Positions 61,101 to 64,000 of a stretch of DNA of 64,000 nt are shown here, one piece after another. The notes below the pieces were generated by a model. That model had not been told where the DNA came from. It saw nothing but the letters and a program-made list of their open reading frames with translations, and did no database searches. Every line of letters begins with the position of its first letter. Positions within the stretch are counted from its first letter, which is position 1. The position numbers were made by a program, and so were the translations under genes. This stretch comes from Siderastrea radians (taxonomy: Eukaryota > Cnidaria > Anthozoa > Scleractinia > Rhizangiidae): contig OZ024895.1 of NCBI GenBank assembly GCA_964017195.1, forward strand, positions 6,940,001-7,004,000, read 5' to 3'.

Positions 61101-63412
61101 ATCAAGCATAAAGGTCATGAGAATAACGGGAATGATGACCAAGTAGAAAAGGTATTGATTGTTAAACAAATTCTCCTTATCAGTGCCATAGAAAATGTAT
61201 GGACAACAGTGTGGAGAATACACTAGCTGGTATCAGGGTTTAAAGGTTTAAAGGTGTATTAAAGTCAAAGGAACCTAAGTTGTTTTACTTTTTAGCCAGT
61301 GACGTCACGAACAAAACGTCATTGGCTCTGCACGCACTGCGTGCCTATGTTTTGCTATGGCCTGATGCTAAACAATCGATTGTTAGCAGTCTATATTCAC
61401 GTGCTCTAATGTCATGGTATTTTTTTCACTCCAATCATTTGCTGTAAGACTCGAAAAGTATTTCTTTAGTTAAATTTTGACTTTCTCTCTGTTCAAGGTT
61501 TTTACGATGATGTCTCAAAAACAAGTGATACGGCCTTCTCTGTAGAAAGTAAGTCAAGTTGCAACTGGTCAGGACCCCTGGTTTTTATATTAGGGAACTT
61601 AAGCAAACACGACGGCGACGGCTGACGAGAACGTCACAAAACAAAAGGTTTAATTAGCAAAACAATGACTCTGCACGTGCGATACAGATTTTGGTACATT
61701 TCTTTGCCGTCCTCTGCAAAACAACAACGTGAAATGACCAAATTCAAAGTTTTATGTAGAACGTGAACACACGACTGTGAATTTTCTTTTTTCTACCTGA
61801 ACTGTAACGCTGTCCTTACAGAGTCAGCTCCCGGATTATTCGGCTTCATTAGACAGATTGAACGAGTTGAAACTATCGCGAAGAAGTTAGAAATATTTGG
61901 AAGTCGTTTTTAAACTGACGTTTTCCTTGGCGTTGCCGTCGTGGTTGCTTAAGTTCCCTATTATAGCGTCGAGGTGCGGGACGTCGGAGTGTTGTTTGCA
62001 GTGTTCCAAGTCTAGTCCCTGTTCTCTTGCACTGTTACCCTATGTTTGCTAAACTTTGTCCCACACTGTTTCTTTCAATAAAATGGTGAAAGAAAAAAGT
62101 GGTGCAATAAAATGGTGGACTAGCATCCCATCCAAGCGGGAGACGTATTACTCCTAGTAACTTCATGCTGGGTACCCTGTGTTGGACTAGTATCCCATGC
62201 ACAAGATGGAAAGAAAGGTCTAACCATGATGCTTTGCGTGAAATTCAATCGTTTCGTTCTTGACACTTTCCCCTTGTTGGGGGGGGGTGGGGGGGGGTGG
62301 GGGGGTAGTAATGCTCCTAGTCACTTTAGCATTCCATCCAGGGAGGAGTAGTAATATTTCTAGTCACTTCATGCTGGGTACCCTGTGATGGACTAGCATC
62401 CCGTCCAGGGGAGAGTAGTAATACTTCTAGGTGCCACATGCTGAGGAACCGGAGTTAAGCCCCGGCTGTGGGGACCCTTGCCCGGCCCGTGTGCGACTTT
62501 ACTCCTGTAACACGACTGTTAATTTAAAAATGTGATCGAAAGTATTATTTCCTTTCTTTCCTTAGGTTCAGACGGTGTGTGTTTTGTTCCTGCCTTCAAT
62601 GGATTACAGGTATACTTTCTTAAAAATGCGCCGTTACACGGCAAGCCTGCGAATGCAGCCTTCTTTTAGCACTCCCTATTAATTTTTAAAGTGTTTGTAG
62701 TGCATTAGTCAATTCCAGTAAAGCCCATTCCCTAATGCATCTAATGGGGCATTAAGTATTTGCTTACGTTGAAACCGTTTCTTGATTCGATTTTGACTTT
62801 GTATGCAGGTGATTAACTGGCAAAGACGAGACAGTTGTGGCCAACTGGCTCCAAGAAGGTCATAATGGCTCATTAATATAAGCTTCCAGATCCAAACAGT
62901 CGAACTGAGAGAGAGTCGAACAAGAGAGATACCTAGAGGTGGCATCTCGTTATGTCCTAGTTTGGCCTATATTAAGTTTGATAGCATGCCGAAGAACCCA
63001 GAGGCGAGCTCGGAATTTGCCCTCTTCTCTTGTGTACCTTGGGACATTTTAGGACGTTGGTCATTTGCCATTCTTTAAATTACTTTTTGGGCGAAAGCAG
63101 TTTTTTTTTAGTAAGTTCTAAGTTACAAACTGACAAACAAAGGAAAATAGGGTAGAAGGAAGGAAAAGCACCCAAGCGGGTGGGCAAGAACAGGAAGCGG
63201 GGTCCCAAACTGGTGGGATCCGAGGAGAAGTGGGCATTGGTGGATGTTATAACAAGGCGGCCACAAGGTGGCAGTTCATTGATCGATTTGTTATTTTGTT
63301 GTCTACAGGCTCCTATAAATGATAACAAGGCTTGTGTTTCCATGATGGGGATCAAATCCACCACCACTAAGGCGCATATCACGAGAGCCATTCTGGAATC
63401 AATAGCTTTTAG
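42969..63412 (+). CDS. GK5: Putative glycerol kinase 5 (FGGY family), 15 exons, 3' end beyond window
   Basis: Exons: 42969-43100, 46937-47030, 47814-47889, 48661-48754, 52653-52742, 52983-53024, 54070-54145, 54536-54597, 57510-57583, 58192-58252, 59178-59304, 60439-60543, 61498-61548, 62566-62609, 63309-63412. All have GT-AG borders and matching phases, 410 codons in total. FGGY kinases phosphorylate sugars or polyols with ATP. Seen here: phosphate-1 loop [121 protein letters not shown] and AILESIAFR. The spacing follows vertebrate GK5, including its divergent middle, rather than classical GK. About 120 C-terminal residues must lie beyond the window. The real substrate of GK5 is poorly known. 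Confidence 0.92.
45913..46105. repeat. Two direct copies of a roughly 90-110-bp repeat
   Basis: TTGCGCATGTGTTGTATGTA at 45911 and TTGCGCATGCATTGTATGTA at 46023 each begin a copy that goes on through AACTGCTGCCACA/AACTGCTACCACA, TAACAGCA and TCTGTGTG. Confidence 0.7.
46115..46600. mobile_element. MITE with a tRNA-like core
   Basis: GTTAATGTTGCAGTTAATTT and GATCTCAGTTAATTT are mirrored at 46555-46600. In the middle, on the minus strand at 46365-46435, is a tRNA-like block with B box AGTTCAAATCC and an anticodon-like GGACAGCAAATCC. The tRNA-like piece could be a SINE inserted in a MITE. Similar AACTAGTT-rich arms lie near 15430. Confidence 0.6.
46937..47030 (+). CDS. GK5: GK5 exon 2
   Basis: [19 protein letters not shown] block; acceptor TTTCAG, donor GTATTT, ends phase 1. 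Confidence 0.9.
47485..47775 (+). repeat. SINE derived from tRNA-Ser(UGA)
   Basis: Head with A-box-like GTGGCTGGGTGGTTAGGG, an anticodon arm GGACTTGAAATCC typical of tRNA-Ser(UGA), and B box GGTTCAAGTCC. A tRNA-unrelated body follows, ending in an (ATT)n tail at 47740-47775. It sits in GK5 intron 2 in the sense direction. Confidence 0.8.
47814..47889 (+). CDS. GK5: GK5 exon 3
   Basis: Encodes [17 protein letters not shown], the GISTQR-like FGGY segment with Met for Gln; phase 1 in, phase 2 out. Confidence 0.9.
48330..48625. repeat. (GAT)n-rich microsatellite cluster
   Basis: Two patches of GATGAT triplets around an ordinary 100-bp spacer. The long minus-strand frames here (Ile- or Ser-rich) are low-complexity artefacts. 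Confidence 0.85.
48661..48754 (+). CDS. GK5: GK5 exon 4
   Basis: [20 protein letters not shown], the conserved WQD substrate-side motif; phase 2 in, phase 0 out. Confidence 0.92.
49108..49194. repeat. (ATA)n microsatellite
   Basis: About 28 ATA/AAT triplets with one ACGGTA interruption. Confidence 0.95.
49523..49614. mobile_element. 92-bp MITE with TAGCCTGC ends and 9-bp target duplication
   Basis: TAGCCTGCAAACGCAGACGT is mirrored at the right; flanks CAAGTAAGG and CAACTAAGG (8 of 9 alike). The same terminus and duplication length as the 563-bp element at 21494 indicate one family. Confidence 0.75.
49961..52111. mobile_element. 2.15 kb TTAA-flanked DNA transposon, non-autonomous
   Basis: Ends GGTGGCTCCATA and TATGGAGCCACC, with TTAA on both sides (49957-49960 and 52112-52115). 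TTAA targets are known for piggyBac and Kolobok elements. The interior (frames at 50282-50647 and 51534-51794) shows no recognisable transposase. It sits in GK5 intron 4. Confidence 0.75.
52653..52742 (+). CDS. GK5: GK5 exon 5
   Basis: 30 codons, [19 protein letters not shown]; corresponds to the divergent GK5-specific middle; phase 0 both ends. Confidence 0.85.
52983..53024 (+). CDS. GK5: GK5 exon 6 (42-bp micro-exon)
   Basis: Fourteen codons [14 protein letters not shown], matching the LRLVWIL-type helix of FGGY kinases; TTTCCAG acceptor, GTAAGT donor. Confidence 0.85.
53285..53439. mobile_element. 155-bp foldback MITE
   Basis: GTCCGGTTGAGTGTAGTCC and GAGAAGGACTG are mirrored by CAGTCCTTCTC and ATACACTCACCCGGATGATC, with inner TTTCGACAACC arms. 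Confidence 0.75.
54070..54145 (+). CDS. GK5: GK5 exon 7
   Basis: [16 protein letters not shown], the FGTIDTWL FGGY signature; phase 0 in, phase 1 out. Confidence 0.92.
54536..54597 (+). CDS. GK5: GK5 exon 8
   Basis: [18 protein letters not shown], the TDxSNAS-type FGGY motif with Ser for Asn; donor GTAAGT. Confidence 0.9.
55490..57125 (+). repeat. 17-bp minisatellite in GK5 intron 8
   Basis: About 90 head-to-tail copies of GTGTCCACCTTAGAGAG and variants (AGAAG, GGAAG, GAATT). Variants cluster in higher-order blocks, for example repeats of the TTGTCCACC type. It is split by a non-repeat insertion at about 55876-56015, and an inverted GGTGGACACTTC occurs at 56038. Confidence 0.92.
55876..56015 (+). 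mobile_element. LINE 3'-tail insertion in the minisatellite
   Basis: A 140-bp AT-rich segment ending AATAAAGGCTTTACTTAC and a (TTAC)n tail, bordered by AAGT on both sides. This looks like a 5'-truncated LINE or SINE insertion; the source family is not identified. Confidence 0.6.
57510..57583 (+). CDS. GK5: GK5 exon 9
   Basis: [20 protein letters not shown]; acceptor CTGACAG, donor GTATAT, phase 2 out. Confidence 0.88.
58192..58252 (+). CDS. GK5: GK5 exon 10
   Basis: [20 protein letters not shown]; phase 2 in, phase 0 out. Confidence 0.88.
58535..58740 (+). repeat. (CTGA)n tetranucleotide repeat
   Basis: About 50 CTGA units with CTAA, TTAA and GGCTGA interruptions, in GK5 intron 10. Confidence 0.95.
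59178..59304 (+). CDS. GK5: GK5 exon 11
   Basis: [20 protein letters not shown] and [13 protein letters not shown], the DQQ and GTGxF nucleotide-binding FGGY motifs; phase 1 out. Confidence 0.95.
60439..60543 (+). CDS. GK5: GK5 exon 12
   Basis: [20 protein letters not shown]; acceptor TTCCAG, donor GTGAGA. Confidence 0.93.
60810..61262. mobile_element. Probable MITE of about 450 bp in GK5 intron 12
   Basis: TTAAACCCTGTTCTCCATAC at the left is matched by TGGAGAATACAC and CAGGGTTTAAA at the right. The interior has mirrored GGAGAATTTGT blocks. Confidence 0.5.
61498..61548 (+). CDS. GK5: GK5 exon 13 (51-bp micro-exon)
   Basis: [16 protein letters not shown]; phase 1 both sides, GTAAGT donor. 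Confidence 0.85.
61592..61959. mobile_element. MITE with AGGGAACTTAAGC ends
   Basis: AGGGAACTTAAGCAAACACG and its mirror, flanked by ATT on both sides. It sits in intron 13, and the termini include the GACGGC/GCCGTC block also seen at 36533. Confidence 0.7.
62566..62609 (+). CDS. GK5: GK5 exon 14 (44-bp micro-exon)
   Basis: [14 protein letters not shown]; acceptor CCTTAG, donor GTATAC. Confidence 0.92.
63309..63412 (+). CDS. GK5: GK5 exon 15
   Basis: [20 protein letters not shown] and AILESIAFR; acceptor CTACAG, donor GTAAAT, phase 2 out, so at least one more exon lies to the right. Confidence 0.95.
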
Positions 63413-64000
63413 GTAAATAGATAAACGTTACTGGCGTTAAAGTTAGTGAGTTGTCCACTAATTCTGCTCATGGTTTACTTGACGCGAATTTTCTAGAGCG
63501 TAGGTACAAGGTTGTACGGTTTGTCAGAAGTTCGAGCGGATTACTTGGCCCGGGCCTTTGGACGGAGCTGGCCTATTTAGGAAGAAATATCAGTTCGTAA
63601 AAGGCGTTGAAAATCTGATAAGGGCCGAAATCAGCTTAACTCTAAATGTCGAGCTTTATATCCATAATGGCAGCATACCGGACCAAGAAGTCATTTCTGC
63701 ACGAATCATGAGTTAATCCCTGTTGCTGATCCGTCTCAAGATTCTCATTCGCGAACAGAAACATGTACCAGTGTCATGTAAGCGTGCTATAGCTGTCAGT
63801 TTCATAGAACGGTTTTCATTAAGATGTTGTAAAACCAAAACCAAGGCAATTACTCTGGCCAATCACAATCGACGTAAACAACACAATGGACCAATCAGAA
63901 CTCGCAGCAAATACATGTAAGGGCGCCAAGCGCGGGAAAGCGCGTGCAGGCAAGTCAGGATTGGTTTTCGTTTTGCGTCATGATTGGCCAAGAAAGTAGC
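63413..64000 (+). other. Start of GK5 intron 15
   Basis: No further exon of the C-terminal FGGY domain could be found. No other feature seen. Confidence 0.6.

Overview
The window is animal nuclear DNA: AT-rich, with spliced genes (clean GT-AG introns), long introns, and many transposon remnants, MITEs, minisatellites and palindromes. A reef-coral-like anthozoan cnidarian is the best guess. This rests on the metazoan glycerol kinase 5 gene, the eukaryotic-type UDP-galactopyranose mutase gene and the mix of repeats; no species marker was seen.

Layout. (1) 1-1851, minus: exon 1 and part of the first intron of a UDP-galactopyranose mutase (UGM)-type gene, copy 1; the rest lies off the left edge. 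(2) 3419-18023: a 14.6 kb DNA transposon with long terminal inverted repeats (TIRs). On the plus strand it carries an IS3-like DDE transposase broken by one frameshift. On the minus strand it carries a four-exon SAM plus HECT-type E3 ubiquitin ligase gene broken by one in-frame stop. The TIRs hold arrays of a 20-bp repeat centred on GGATCC, and in the left TIR a unit of about 1 kb is present three times in tandem. (3) 18-26 kb: a repeat graveyard with MITEs, a CR1/L2-like LINE, a 563-bp foldback element carrying a RecQ-like helicase exon, and a satellite of roughly 140-bp units invaded by an L1/Tx1-like LINE and a MITE. (4) 27627-32109, plus: UGM copy 2, a two-exon gene for a protein with an N-terminal signal anchor, a complete eukaryotic-type UGM domain and a C-terminal DUF3431 domain. 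(5) 32-40 kb: no convincing gene, but two large palindromic elements and several MITEs. (6) 40401-42549, minus: a two-exon gene for an unrecognised protein with a PIP-box-like motif and three copies of a Trp-centred motif. (7) 42969 to beyond 64000, plus: fifteen exons of the glycerol kinase 5 (GK5) gene, divergently paired with (6); its introns hold SINEs, MITEs, a TTAA-flanked element and a 17-bp minisatellite.

How it fits together. UGM converts UDP-galactopyranose to UDP-galactofuranose. The fusion to DUF3431 behind a signal anchor suggests a membrane-tethered galactofuranose enzyme of the secretory pathway. Two copies lie head to head about 26 kb apart. A block just upstream of copy 2 exon 1 recurs inverted at 19.5 kb, so copy 1 appears to have been cut off from its promoter by insertions that include the 14.6 kb transposon. 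The transposase and HECT ligase together form one self-contained mobile unit. GK5 and its divergent neighbour are the ordinary host genes.
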